Part shown: one piece after another, positions 51,601 to 64,000 of the stretch
Layout: every line of letters starts with the position of its first letter
How positions within the stretch are numbered: position 1 is the first letter of the stretch
Source: Varroa destructor
Taxonomy: Eukaryota > Arthropoda > Arachnida > Mesostigmata > Varroidae
Length of the DNA stretch: 64,000 nucleotides
Direction of reading: 5' to 3'
Assembly (NCBI RefSeq): GCF_002443255.2
Contig: NW_019211455.1
Location: forward strand, 48,977,489-49,041,488
Program-made: the position numbers and the translations under genes
Notes under the pieces: generated by a model
What the model was told of the DNA's origin: nothing
The model's input: only the letters and a program-made list of their open reading frames with translations
Databases searched by the model: none

Positions 51601-52336
51601 CCTGAAAGCTCCTAGCTCTTGAAAATGCTATCTGATCATCGAGGTATCAGCTCTGCATGTAGCTACCTCATTCGCACATTGTCATATGTATCGGCACGCT
51701 GTTCCCTATTTCGAATTGCGAGTATGCCAGAAGCCGATTTTGCGTCCGAAACTAACTTCGTAAATAGAGGATAGCTTTGACTCGGAATTACGGCAGACTG
51801 CGAAGGCTAAAAGAGGCCCCCGAATTTGCGATAGGTAGATGTACAAAGCACTGAACACTGCACAGGGCTCACATACATCGTACAGTGTACCTAAGGCGGA
51901 GAAAATTATAAAATTCTGGCAGTTTGATTAAACAATTTGGTTTCTTAATGCTTGCTTGAACGCATGCATAAGGATATAATTAATGTTCAGCAATTGAAGT
52001 TCATAACTCTGCACATGAAGGCATCATTTAAGGACAAGTAATCATGATATCGTATGAGATGAGCTGCCGCTAGATAGAATTAAATGGTTTCTTATAGTTG
52101 AACATCAGATTCAGCTGTTCATCTTACATATCAAGGACGTATGCTTACTTATGCCTGATAAAAGGTCGGAATAAGGTGAGCAGGTGAGACGTTGGCAAAA
52201 GGTCATTGTTAAAAATCGTCGTTGTATCATCTTTACCTATTTGTCCACAATCCATTTATATGACAAGAACAAACCAAGTATCGAAATATTATAGATTGAG
52301 CCTTGCTAACCACTGCAAATGCTTCTGCAAGCTAAT

Positions 52337-52363
52337 AAAGATCACTGATTTTCAGTGATTTTT
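52337..52363. repeat. Hairpin with 12-bp stem
   Basis: The arms AAAGATCACTGA and TCAGTGATTTTT pair around a TTT loop; the inner eight base pairs are perfect and one outer pair is G-T. It is AT-rich and lies in gene-free DNA. Confidence 0.65.
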
Positions 52364-52789
52364 AATATACTAACTAGTTGGGTATGAAGAGAGCTAGGGT
52401 AGACTTGCTGGGAACCGTCCGCTGCTAGCCGATCCTTACCATATTTTTTTAGTTGCTTCACATGGTCTTATACAAATACGGGTTTATGGCTTCGCATAAT
52501 ACAACCGTAGGATTAACGCGAGGCTTCTCTAATCTCCTTCGACGAGGCTTATTTTTACCATAAATTACATATTTGCTCTACATTATCAAATTTATTAGTT
52601 CCTCGCTGCTCCGCTGATAACTGCGCATTTGCGAGTGGAGACTAATAACATACTAATGTTAAAATGTCCTGATGAAGTCGCGCCATAAGCTTCTGACCTA
52701 GGCTAATACTATTCCACATAGGTTTTGAATTCTTGTCCTTTATACGTGTCCTAGGTACGTGATAGACGTCTAAGTTATGTGCGTTCATA

Positions 52790-52850
52790 TATATTCGTGA
52801 CACATATAGTTCGTCATATATTCATCACATATATAGTTCGTGTATATTAA
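52790..52850 (+). repeat. Degenerate CACATATA-GTTCGT tandem repeat
   Basis: CACATATAGTTCGT and CACATATATAGTTCGT recur within 30 bp together with related TATATTC units. It behaves like a small AT-rich minisatellite. Confidence 0.6.
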
Positions 52851-55800
52851 ATAATGATTAGTACGTGAGGGACCAAGCCATCACTGGGTTCTGTAACTGC
52901 ATCAGCTGCGTAAATCGCATCGTCTGTACCACCATACAAAACATGAACATTCTACAGGCTTAAATTTTTCGAGTAATCCACGCCGATATCATTATGCATC
53001 ACTAGAAACATATGAAACAGAGATAACGACCGTAAATGCTAATACAATTCCTCTTAGCAAAAAAATAATCGTATCGCTGATGACTTCACTCGTACGTTGT
53101 GGCCATTTTCGCTTCGTACCCTTTCTGCGTCTGGGTTTTCCTTCGAAAAAATTCAATTAAGCCTCGTGCGGCATTCATTACGTACCTGACGGTATGCATT
53201 CGGCAATTTAGTCGGATGTAGCCGTCATCATCTTCGTCGTTCCTTTGTTCGATCGATTTCGATCCTGGCCTCTTTTGCAGCTTGGCTCACATATATAAAG
53301 AGCAATCGAACCCAGTGACAGAATACGTATTGTAAGTAGATAGCATTTACTTAGAAAACGTCGAAAGCCAAAGTTGAAAAAGGCCATGGACCAGTCTCTG
53401 CGCATTGGCTTCGAACAGTTCCGCTTTCGACGAAAGTCTTTTTCATCCTCGAGCTTGGAAACTTGGGACTCGCATATAGCAGGAACCCACAAGTTGCTCC
53501 AAGCTGCTGCCTGCCTTTCGGCCAAAGTTTTGCTCCTCGCGTAATGAAATCAGGCTCGCTCCGTCATTTCCTTCTGGCTCTCCACAGCCTTCTAGCGGAC
53601 CACAGCCGTTGGCCAATATGACAACTAAAGTTGGCGATGCTGTCAGATTTCGACCTTTCGGCTTATGAAAAGGCCGATCTTCGCTAAAGCCGTGCAAACT
53701 TCACAACCCGAAAACGTTGCAATTCTTAAAGGCATAAGCTGAAAGATACCGAATTTTTTAAATTATAACCTGTTTGCTTAGAGCCAAGGTGTTGGGAATA
53801 TACGTTACTAGCCAAAATTCTCTTAGGCAAAAATGTCAATTGGAATATCTCTGAATTAAATTATAGAATTTTAAATAGTATAAGTAACATGTAGAAATGC
53901 TGCGATGTTTAACTTTTGGAGATTATGTTGGCTATTAAACAGTGTTATTAGAAAAAACAACCCCTAAGTGGCGTGAGAAACCGTTTGAGTGAAATAATTT
54001 AAATCCTGCAGATTAGCAATCTTATTTTTGGATCCGCACTGTTTTTTATATTTAGAGTGCTACCCTTCTTATATGTGATATATGTAATTGGGTTTTGCGA
54101 TTCAGTTGCCGATGAAATTCCGTCTTATTTACCACTATTTTGCACACATTTTTTTCAGAGGCCTAAAACCTTTAGGCACCGATACCCCCTGAACGACCGA
54201 AGCCTATTTAATTCACTTTCTGGAGCTGTTAACACAAATTTCAGAAGGAAATAAAGATCCAGAAGAACCGGAACAGTTGTCTGATTCCCGAATCTAGCAA
54301 ACTTTTTTCTCTGCTTCTGCCATTTTCCTCTAGTAAACCTATCTCTCACTTAGGCCAACAACAACCTGTGTATCACGAGAGAAAGAGTAGGATCATGCGT
54401 CGCCTAACCTCTTTCATCCCTGCCCTCGACATGTTTCCCGCCTTTGGCATTGTGATCGGCCGTATAAGTGCTTGTCGATTAAAGCAACCGACCATCGAGC
54501 AGCGCAACGATAAATAATGACTAGCTTTATCTGTTCTCAGATGAAGACCTTCTCCGAAGACATTTCTCATTATTCGAATCGCCTTTTAGACTATATAGGA
54601 AAATCCTAAATGGCATCGTTCCAACTTTGATCTTACGCCTTTTTACATTCTACTGAATATATTAGTATTCTGACTATGCCTGTTTTGAGTCGGCTACCTT
54701 AAATACATGACTGATCTAACCTTTTTACAATTAGTTGTTGAGATTGTTCCGGTTAGGTTAGAACAAACGCCTGGCTGTTAGTGATCTATTTATGAGGAAC
54801 TCCATTGCTAGGAGTTGTTGCGGATTATCTTCGTTTTGGCCTTCATTTTTTCGGGGTCATTGAATTGTCTCATTGTATAGTTCTACCTTATGTGCAGAAG
54901 TTCGAAAAAGTTCTCCGTGATTTTCGCTAGAACGATACGACGAATTCTTTCATCTCATACTCTTGCACGTCCCGCTACCTTTCATTGTGTTATCCCTGTT
55001 CAGCTTTGTAAAAGTGAACGTAAACTTACGTTTGACAACTTATACAGCCATAGCGTTTCAACAAGCCGAATGCAATATTGCAAAAGTTCCCGTGATTCCA
55101 AGAGCGTATCGAACGAAAAGAAGTAGCTGCTGAAAACCCCCGGCCATGTTGCCCTGAACCTCTCGCGACAGCCTCTCGGTGGCAAGGCATCGCCTTCCAC
55201 AAAATAAAATTGTGCAAAGCCTCAGGGTGTTCATGAACGCAAATCACGTCTAGCAAAATGTCTAGGATAAGAAGTAATGAGATGTATGTTTGCCTGAGTT
55301 AAGGTTCATATATATATAGTGTAGTAGGCAACATCTACCCAGCATGTTGAGTAGCATTTTCCACTGGACGAGATTGGCAAATGTAACAACGAGAAGCTGC
55401 TCTATTCATGAAACTGTAGAAGCTCGCTAACTTAAACTTATCCATTGGCTTTCACTCAAGTGCATAAATGAACTCACGACTGGTATTAAAAACATAAGAT
55501 ATGTCCCTTCGCTTCTCTGTACCTCTCTTTTATTAATTTAATTAATTAATTACACGATGACGTACGTTTCATGATACGTTCAATTCAGTGGTTTAATCCT
55601 TCATATTCTAATGTATAACGTGTACAGACTTGTACGACTAGGGAGATTTTATAGACCTGTACTCCATCTGACTGTATTCCTTTGCATTGAAAATCGTACG
55701 TTTGACCCTACGAATTTTCAGCATTATGACACAAGCGCCAAATATCCTTTTGCCTCCATTTCAAGGCCATAATCATGAGTCCGACTGCGCAACTGTTAGA

Positions 55801-55962
55801 ACGCCCGAATGTATGTGATTTAGCAGCGATCGCAGCATCATTTCATGTGTCGGTCGCTCGATCCTGCCCCTGTTCCTATGGGGCCTAAGGAGGCTTCTCA
55901 CTACAGGCCTTATCCATTCAATGGCTGCCCTAATCCATGTCGACTGTCGGCACGAAATACAA

Positions 55963-55965
<3 letters not shown>

Positions 55966-55995
<30 letters not shown>
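55966..55995 (+). repeat. (GA)15 microsatellite
   Basis: An uninterrupted GA run of about 30 bp in gene-free DNA. Confidence 0.9.
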
Positions 55996-55998
<3 letters not shown>

Positions 55999-58900
55999 AT
56001 AGTTGAGCGTTTTTCAGACCGCGAAGCATGTACATGGTAAAAAGGTGCTATTACATTAAAAAGAGACAACAAAGAAGACAGAAAACATCAAGGAACTCGC
56101 TGCTGATTCAAGCGATATCCGAATGAAGGGAAAACGAACTTTAACATTAGGTCGTATCGCAGCGAGCTAAGGTTCTGACGTCGTGTAATAACTAACGTTC
56201 TATTAGGACATTTCGATAACGATTTCGAATAACGACATTCGACAAAAATACATAAGCGTTTGTTCACTAAGTTGAGGTTATTTTCGGCCTTGAGGAATGT
56301 CAAATACGTGTTTTGTGCGTGTGCGTGAAACACGTCGTTGTTGAGAGTCAGGTAAACATTGTTCGTGACTTGGAGTTCGTGCGTGGCTAGGTCATACGCT
56401 CTCAGTTGACTGCTATGAGCCATGAAACTAACTTCATGCCGTATTGAAGTAACGCTTGTCACTTACCCCAATGAATAACTTGGCTGTTTCTACTATTATT
56501 ATCTGTCGGTCTGTATAATTTCTAACATTGGCTCGCTTGTTAGTTCTAATGAACATTTTTACATATAATGGATACACCTTAAAAGATTTGGTGGCCATCT
56601 GCCATAAGCTATAAAGATGCAAACTACTTTGATCAAGTGGGCTAGATATGACAAGAAGGCATGTCCAATATAAGCCTCCTTGAACAGATGACTGCATAGT
56701 TATTTTCTTAAGTGGATAAATTGATAACTTATATACACGGCAATTTATATGGATATTTGCGTTCGGCCATACGGCATCTAACGCTCAGTGCTTTATAAAA
56801 GGTCAGTCGACACTGTTGAGGTCAGTATACCTACAGACTTACTACGCAGAGTGACGCATTGTGCAAATAGTTGTATAGAGACAATGCAGCATAAAAAAAT
56901 AAGATTCTTCGGAAGCTTCAGCTTTGGGATCTCTAGTTCTTCCATAGTCGTAGTATCGCTTCGCCAGAGACATAAGTATCGTACTCTATTGGGCCTAGAC
57001 TGCTTCACGTTTGCTGTCGCTACCACAATGGGCCAATGGCATTGACTGAATATACGGTAGCATCCGGTTTCTTCCTCTCTTCCCGTTATACTCGTTAGCC
57101 GACTATGCCACCTCCGTCGTTCTGCAAGCGGTAGACTTTAACACCTATGCCCCGCCAACAAAGCAACGTTTCCACTGGTTTCCGGCTATGCTAGCTCGTT
57201 CTCTGACTGATTTTGATCTGAGAAATAACACGGGCTCACGGAAAAACGACTGTCATTTGTTTCTTCGAATAACAGATTATCTTTTTGATGCTGACGAAAA
57301 AATCGTATTAATCTTGCCTTATATCAGTAATTAGTGATGAGCGGGCTATACCGAACCAAGTTTTCATAGTAGATATAGTAAAGTGACAGGAGCCTCATCG
57401 TAAGTGTGGCTTTACAAACTTCACCTAAGCGTGGAATATGTAAATCCATTCAATGAAGTAATAAAGGGTGATTTTGGTATTGCGGTCACTCCTATTCTAA
57501 CTACACTTTTTTTTTTTAATTTACCTAACTGTTTGATTTTAGTATTTTTTTTTTCTACCAGGCACAACTCACAATTCGACTCTTAGAAGACAAAATGAAC
57601 TTCTCGAAATGTCAAAGAGGCGAAACCCAGATTGCGCAGATATAAAATACTTAAGTTTGTGAATATAAACAGACTTTTTCCCCCAGGTTCTCAACAACGG
57701 CATTTTCTGCGACACCCAAGAATTTTACACTATCTCACAAACGTACTGATGGTTTTAAGAACTATTATTCTACCTTACGTATATAAATCTCAATTTCACC
57801 CTCTTGTCTAAATTCAAGGTTATAGTCTGATTGAACGCTGGAACCTAGACGTTAGGACGTAAGAATTTTATGATTGAATGTGCCTAATCTCACTTCTATT
57901 TTTGGCACCGCCTCCCGTTCCATTCTAACTAGATGGGGGAATACATCACACATACCGCGTCCAATTCAAAGCTGAAAGTCCCACCTCCAGTTGTTCACTT
58001 GCTAATTCGACAACTGCAGCTGGATGGCAGACAAGACCAAGGCTACGATGTCAGTCTCATCGATATGCAAGACTATTTATCGATATAGTGCCCTATATTC
58101 ACTTTCTCTCTCCATACCCACCAGACCCCCGTTCCTGCTGGGCGCCAACCACAACTACCCCAGACCCACTGCTCGCCCCCTAAAACTCTGCCCGGGGAAT
58201 CACAGCAAACCGCTACTGAGGTCGATCATGATGGAGAAGTGCCCTGTCGTAACATTTCGCCTGTGGCTGTCATGCCAGGACGGGCCATTTGACCATGCTC
58301 TGAGGAACGGGCACCTGCCGGAACGAAGAGAGCTGTTGGCGACATAAGACTGCAATATGCCCCCTAGCCTTTGGCATCAGTCGGTTGTTAGTGCCGCGCA
58401 CATTTTGATCAACTCATGCCGTATGATTCGACATATTAATACGATTTAAAATACTTTTCGAGCATAAACGGGTCCTCCTACGTGTGGAGCACTCAGTCTG
58501 TCGCCCTCCATTGAAGCGACTCGTCCACACATGCACAGCTTTTATGTTGTCTTTGTATAGCGTGTCATACGCTAATCACTCCAGACCGGCTGAAGCCCGC
58601 AGTTGCGCCTTTTCTATCATATTCCATATAAACTGATACTCATAAGACAATTCCTCGAATACACACATCTGTTTTCTACCATATGAATGTATATCAAGTG
58701 CATTACCACACAGATCTTTCAATTGGTTCGATGTCTAAATAAACATGGATACGCACTCTGTAACTAAAATCATTGAAGATTCCTGTTTCATTCAAGTGGG
58801 GCACATTTACTTGTTCCGTACCTTTTGTCCATGAAGTAAAAACTTGTCGAGCTGATCATCCAGAAGATGATTTACTAACACACGCTACCAATCTATTGTT

Positions 58901-59195
58901 TTGGACATTTTCAAGCTGTCGAGCCATACCTAAACATCTCCAACCTAATTTTTCCCGGTCATGGGCATTCAGCCGTTTACCAATAGAAAAATCGAACTTC
59001 GCACAACCACGTTGGTGAATTAGTAGCATCATGTAGACGTAGCAACAGCGTCTGAAGTAATGCTTAACAGCTTCAGTACCTACCGTAAACTAGAAAAACA
59101 GAGCGACGTATCGACAATAACAGTACACCGATAGCCCAGCTGCATATCTTATAGCCTGGGGTTGTATCCCACGTTCGACAAAGTACCCTTCTATA

Positions 59196-59244
59196 GCGGG
59201 TTAAAAGCCCGCGCGTACCGGAAGCTTTTGGCGAGCTTCGCCAA
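59196..59244. repeat. Pair of small GC-rich hairpins next to the cox3 insertion
   Basis: GCGGG/CCCGC (59196-59212) and TTGGCGA/TCGCCAA with loop GCT (59228-59244) lie side by side about 80 bp from the mitochondrial insertion. They are unusually GC-rich for this stretch. No function can be read. Confidence 0.55.
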
Positions 59245-59324
59245 ACTCTAGCTGCTGTTCTGATTGCACACATCGTTTTAATAGATAATTAAATTCTTTG
59301 GCCAAGGCCGTACAAGTTTGGTAA

Positions 59325-59600
59325 ACGACCTTTCCTCACTTGTCTACAAAATGCCCATATCAAATAGCTATTTCTAACCTAAAAAAAGTGTTGTCTTTTA
59401 TCTATTCAGCTTTTTATTATTCAAATTAAATTAATTATTACCAGCAACAACAACAACAACAACAACAAAAGCATGAAATACCGCTAATGTATAAAATACG
59501 GTCCCATAAATCCCATCATTCAAAGTAAATAATGCTTGTCCTCAAGTAGTAAAATAAACTCCTAGTACCCCCGTTATTACTAAAGAAGTTAAAGCTATAT
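59325..59600 (-). pseudogene. cox3: Nuclear mitochondrial insertion: cox3 fragment
   Basis: Read on the minus strand with the invertebrate mitochondrial code, the segment encodes a piece of cytochrome c oxidase subunit III. Near 59472-59598 it reads ALTSLVMTGVLGVYFTTWGQ, followed by ALFTLNDGIYGTVFY and TLAVFHA, matching the conserved LGxYFT, FTxxDxIYGxxFF and GFHG region. About 30 codons later (59330-59375) LEMAIWY-x-HFVD matches the conserved FEAAAWYWHFVD block at the expected spacing. TGA stands at tryptophan positions in both blocks (complement of 59542-59544 and 59360-59362), so the sequence came from a mitochondrion. A frameshift and stops between the blocks show it is not functional. 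A GTT expansion lies in the middle. A 5-residue shortening after YFT relative to typical cox3 is seen. Confidence 0.82.
59446..59466 (+). repeat. (AAC)7 microsatellite inside the cox3 insertion
   Basis: Seven AAC units on the + strand read as a GTT (valine) run in the cox3 orientation, exactly after the FHAF codons. It probably grew from a Val-rich codon run after insertion. Confidence 0.85.
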
Positions 59601-60040
59601 TTTTTTATTTCGTTATCACCATCTGATAGTGTCCGGCAGACGGTAATGCGTAACGGCAATACTGAACGCACGATCTGTGCCCTGCAGGTTAGAGTATAGG
59701 ACTGAGAAATCGTAGAAAATCTATAGGTTTATAGACTGCGTTTAACAAACTACGCTTAGAATAAGCTATTGGCATGCAGCTAAAAAAAAGTTTTGTCCAA
59801 TGTCTCCGAACTCGAACTGTTGGAGATAATCGACATCATAACGCTTTACAAAAGGCGAAAACATAGACATCCAGCTACATCAAAGCTGACTCCTTGCTGA
59901 AGGATCTCATTCGCATAAGTTAGCAAATTGCTAGGTAATAGCAAGTGCATAGACAAATATTGAGCCAGAAGTTGCAGTTTTGGTGGGGTTCGGCCAACTA
60001 GCAGTTCGATACTAAATTAACGTCTCTAATCAAGCTTTAT

Positions 60041-60066
60041 AGATAGATAGATAGATACATAGATAG
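60041..60066 (+). repeat. (TAGA)n microsatellite
   Basis: Four to five TAGA units are followed by a TACA-interrupted continuation, about 440 bp beyond the cox3 insertion. Confidence 0.85.
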
Positions 60067-62517
60067 GATGGAATGTTACTTGTTCCCTACGGCAGCCTGC
60101 AAGCCTTATAGCCTCGATCGTAAAAGCAAAAGTATTACGAACGTCCTAAAAACTGTGAAAACAACAAACACCAATGTTATATACACAAGAAAGCTCAACG
60201 TCCGATATCGACGCTAGGCCTTCTATCAGACCTCTGGCTCCCAGTTCGCAACGAGGTGTATCTATGCCTGGATTCTAACCTAGACGCAACATAGTTACAG
60301 GGAACACGTTACCGCTAAGCTGTAACACCGTTAAGCTATCGCTGGATGATATGGTATTTACTAAGAATACTTTAGTAACGCTATCGAAGTGGCTTACTAC
60401 CTGAATACGTTCTTTTACAACCTCAACAAAAGTCGGCAACGAAACTTCAACATTGGTCTCTCCAACCTGCAAAAAGTGTTTCAAAATTTCACGTTGTCGG
60501 ACTGACGTACTTCAAACGCTTGCTGGATGTCTTGCGAAGAGACCTGCCCTGAGGGCAAAACCCCCTGATCGTAGAAGTGTGAGCTGTTTTATGTCACCCA
60601 CGTGATGTCTACAAAATTGATTTGAACGCGTTCGCGAATAATCGCGAGGCATATAAGTCAGCCATCCCATAGGGATTAGAAAGTAAGAAAGAATGAGCTT
60701 TTATTACTTTGGACGACCATGCAATACACGTCTGTAAATTTTGCTCTAAAGCTTTCGCGATTTCGAAAATGAGCGAATAGATAAACTTATTAAAAGGATT
60801 TATGTAAAAAAAGGTAAGTACAAGCAATGAAACGGATGAGATTAAAGTACATTAAACTCGTTTTGGTAAAAGATACGTGTCCGTTAGCCCAATTTTCAAA
60901 TGTTACAAATTTTAGTACGAGTAGCAACAATAAGTTCACACTTTCCAAATTCGCATTTAGGTAATTAATCACTTAAATTAATATATACGGATTATAGTAG
61001 ACAAAGGGGAGCTTCATGCCAGCTATATCCCCCCTCCCCACGTTATACAGACCCCCACTGTTATAGCTATTAGTACTATTTATCAAGATAAGTCATTCCC
61101 AACATTTATACTTGACAAGTCGCTTCCCTGAAATGTAATTGAACATGGCACCGTTCCATTTAACTGGCTTATTCATCTAACACATATTCGACAGTCTCCC
61201 CCTTCCTTTCGTGGTTATGCGCACGCTTAATAATGAACTATTTCGATATTCTGCATAAATTCGTTTGAGCCAGCGACCGCGATGTCTCTACGACTGTGAA
61301 GCACGTGTTTCACGGCCGAACACAGGTCCCCAGTTCAGATAGACCGGGACATGATGCCTGAACTGCACAATGCAATTCAATTTCAGCCACGACTTCGTAC
61401 AAATGTCAGCAGGCTATAGTAAAGTGGAACACGGGCAAAAGCTGTCACTAGCCTTCAGTTTTAAAAAATGGTCATATCCCTGCCACACTAGTCCTAGCAG
61501 GCACCCCGGTAATAGCAGTCGGTAAGACACGTCACACACCAGTAGAGCCTGCCACTCAGAAGCATGCATTCCGCTTATCGAAAGCATGGCAACTCGTTCC
61601 TGAAGTTACCGCACTTCTGGAAAAAAAACTATAGCTTAAATCGACGAACGGTAGCATAACGTGTTAAACAGTTTCGATATCTTTCACTTTGTCCGACTAA
61701 AACATAATTCCTCTAAAGACGTAAACAATAATGTTGGCAGAGAGAATATCCAAGCTTTTAAAATCACCCGCAATTTACTTGTAATACATGGCAACGCTGT
61801 AACGTGGCCTGCTACAAAAAAAAAACCTAGGTGCATACATGTAGTGTCTTTGTAAGGCACAATTCAATTTTGCTTCACAATATGTTGTCCGATGAGATAC
61901 GCTAGGTAATAAATGGACATAGAGATATATTTGCTGATCTGCTCACAGTGATCCGTAACCACCGTTAAATAACACAAGTTTTAATTCTATAAACTGATAT
62001 TTATGTAAATGAAGTTTAAAAACAAAACACCCAATCGAGCAGCTAAAATTTATTTGATAAGGTTGTTTGTCAAGTTATTATCGACCTGCCCCATACTCCT
62101 TTTTTTTTCGATTTAAGAAGCTCAGCATTTTTAAAGAGAACCGACTCTGATATATATGGTCCATTTAAAAATGTCGATAAATATAATTACAACTAAACCC
62201 GTAAAAGGCAGTAAAGGAAAAGGCTGCGTTAATCTTAGCTAATGGACTCCGTTAAACGTACTATAATAAGCGTTAATTAGAAGAGTAAAATATGTATGTA
62301 TAAGTATGTTATGAATATTTTTTATTTCACTTACTTGTTTATTTGATAGGTACTATATTATCGAACAATCATAGAACTAAAACGAACAATTTGGTGGTAA
62401 TAACTAGCGTATTCTTCTTTTTCCCGAAAGGGATCCGAGTATGCCATATCAGCATCGAGTTACTATACCTCCGTCATTAACAGAATACGGTAAAGCTCGT
62501 CCGATGAATTTGGTATA

Positions 62518-62566
62518 TTAGGTGCTTAGGACCTGCCCGAAGTGGCAGGTAATATCGTGCACCTAA
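62518..62566. repeat. Nested two-stem hairpin
   Basis: The outer arms TTAGGTGC and GCACCTAA (8 bp) enclose inner arms ACCTGCC and GGCAGGT (7 bp) with a six-base loop CGAAGT. The internal loop is five bases on one side and eight on the other. Both stems are exact. The whole element is 49 bp and could extrude as a cruciform or fold in RNA. No open frame or flanking repeat explains it. Confidence 0.7.
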
Positions 62567-64000
62567 CCTTCCAAGAATACCCTGTCAACGTGATAAGCTA
62601 CGACAGAGTGAGGTATGTCTACACTATAGCACTTCAGCCGACAAAGGATTTATATGAGGAAGTAAAGAGGTAAATTGGAACAAGGACACATTTCGGTATT
62701 GAAACTGTATCAGCCAATCCAAGCCTTAACTTAGCCTATTTCGCAAAGTTCACCTTTAACGAAATAACGATAACGCTATAGTATGGAGTCCAGCTACGCT
62801 TGTCGATGGCCAGTTTTTACCACTGAGAGAAAGGCAGGTGCTCCTTCAACAAGGGGTACTACATTACCCTAGATAAACAAATCATTTTAGATATATTTTA
62901 ATTATGAAAGAAATCGTTATGATACCATCACAGTAAGTAGTATTCAATAAGATTGGCTCTTGCGTTTTGCCTGTTAGGAACTTTGTCCTTATGAAAAAAA
63001 TCATTTGAGTTACCAAAATTATGGCCTTACCCGCAAAGCGGTGTTCACACGCTACTGATGTCAGTGATTGCCTTCTTACAGGGAGCTTACCTAAAAGTGC
63101 ACACAGTGTTTAATGGGCCGCAGCTTATAGATAGTTATTTCTTTTCACGGTGTAATCAGTTAGAACACATTCATAAATCAAGATCAACTTCTGAACATGT
63201 GTTGAAATGTATTTAAACTATGAAAACATAGCTGAAGTACAAAGACAATGTCGCGAGCAGCTTTAGACAAAAAAAAAATACGCGGCTTGGACTTATTAAA
63301 TGAAAGATGAGTTTGAACGGTTCAGGACGTTTATGAGCCACATTCTCGCAGACCAAGAGCATAAACGACTTCATCAGCTAGGAATGAGCACTGAAAGCCT
63401 ATAGCGGAGCATCTCAATCAGATTGCGAGCACAGCAGTAGTAAATCAAGTCTTCATTTGTATATAGGATCCCATCCATTAGTACATACGAGGTCTTTAAG
63501 ATGAGCAGTCCATTGCCTGCATGTTTATTATGATAACACACAAATTCAAAACATAGTTAACTTTAAAAAACCAGTTTCACTATCTTCCATTATATATATA
63601 TATATATGTTCATTGTGAGAAGTTGAACTAAGAGACAACTTGCGAAGAACAAACGTACATTTTTGGTACTCCTTCCGGAAACATCCTTTAGGTACTTCAA
63701 AACAGGTTGAAATTTGTTCTCCTTTGTATGTTCTCGACGATCTTATGTAGTTATGACAACGGAATCAGATTAATTTAAAACCACGTTAAATTAATAAAAT
63801 AATAATTTATAAATGAGAATATAATTTCTTCTATAGAATATAATGTACCAGAGTCATTATAAAATGATCTACAGATCTGTCTCTGTACTTTTGCGCTGCA
63901 TTGTCTAGAATATATAGCGTGGCCGTTCCTCCTTTCTCGAATATTTCCCCTCGATTCTGGGCATGGTCGTTCCGTTTTTCTCGCAGGTATCAACAAGAAA

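Larger units (their letters stand above)
49000..59324. other. Gene-free stretch
   Basis: No exon recognised. It contains the hairpin at 52337, the minisatellite near 52.8 kb, the GA run at 55966 and the GC-rich hairpins near 59.2 kb. A GC-richer patch near 58.0-58.35 kb has a 107-codon open frame without splice support or domain. Confidence 0.55.
59601..64000. other. Gene-free stretch
   Basis: Nothing coding recognised after the cox3 insertion. It contains the TAGA microsatellite at 60.04 kb, the nested hairpin at 62518-62566 and a TA run at 63590-63607. The last 200 bases hold an open minus-strand frame (63775-63996) cut by the window edge, with no evidence that it is coding. Confidence 0.55.

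Noticed and set aside
58024..58347. 107-codon ATG open frame in a GC-richer patch
   Set aside because: No splice sites or motifs; proline-rich part comes from C-rich sequence.
59120..59250. Mitochondrial tRNA next to the cox3 insertion
   Set aside because: The hairpins are GC-rich and do not form a cloverleaf; the sequence is unlike AT-rich mitochondrial tRNA.

Overview
The window is eukaryotic nuclear DNA: AT-rich, gene-poor, full of microsatellites, with one 100-base assembly gap (27229-27328) and short exons separated by GT..AG introns. An invertebrate is likely. A nuclear copy of mitochondrial cox3 near 59.3-59.6 kb reads TGA as tryptophan, and a decayed mariner transposon lies near 32.4-32.9 kb; an arthropod fits both, but I cannot name a species.

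The one gene I am confident of is the 3' part of a collagen-like gene on the + strand, 34223-39607. Five exons join in frame through GT/AG introns of about 0.6-1.9 kb. They encode about 305 residues of Gly-X-Y repeat broken by two non-collagenous stretches, and end at a TAA after a short Tyr/Gly-rich tail. The introns cut glycine codons after the first base, except one between exons 3 and 4 that cuts an arginine codon after its second base. The 5' part is not recognised here. Short collagenous blocks separated by non-collagenous interruptions recall the membrane-associated (type XIII/XXIII/XXV-like) collagens, but this is only a suggestion.

Other coding candidates are weak and rest on splice signals plus reading-frame logic. 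They are a type II membrane-anchor first exon (12937-13081, +), a signal-peptide first exon (18733-18895, -), a two-exon model just downstream of the collagen (43541-44587, +), a possible terminal exon (7944-8155, -), a possible exon at 15097-15319 (+), a small terminal exon near 47 kb (+), and a hydrophobic transporter-like exon (48520-48666, +). The longest open frames elsewhere (about 130-150 codons) are no longer than chance predicts for 64 kb of this composition.

Layout: 1-12.9 kb has no firm gene. 12.9-19 kb holds candidate first exons. 19-32.4 kb has nothing convincing and contains the gap. 32.4-33.2 kb holds the mariner fossil and a perfect palindrome. 34.2-39.6 kb is the collagen 3' end. 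39.6-64 kb holds weak exon candidates, simple repeats, the cox3 insertion and a nested hairpin at 62.5 kb. I found no CRISPR array, operon, rRNA, tRNA or convincing novel multi-gene system.
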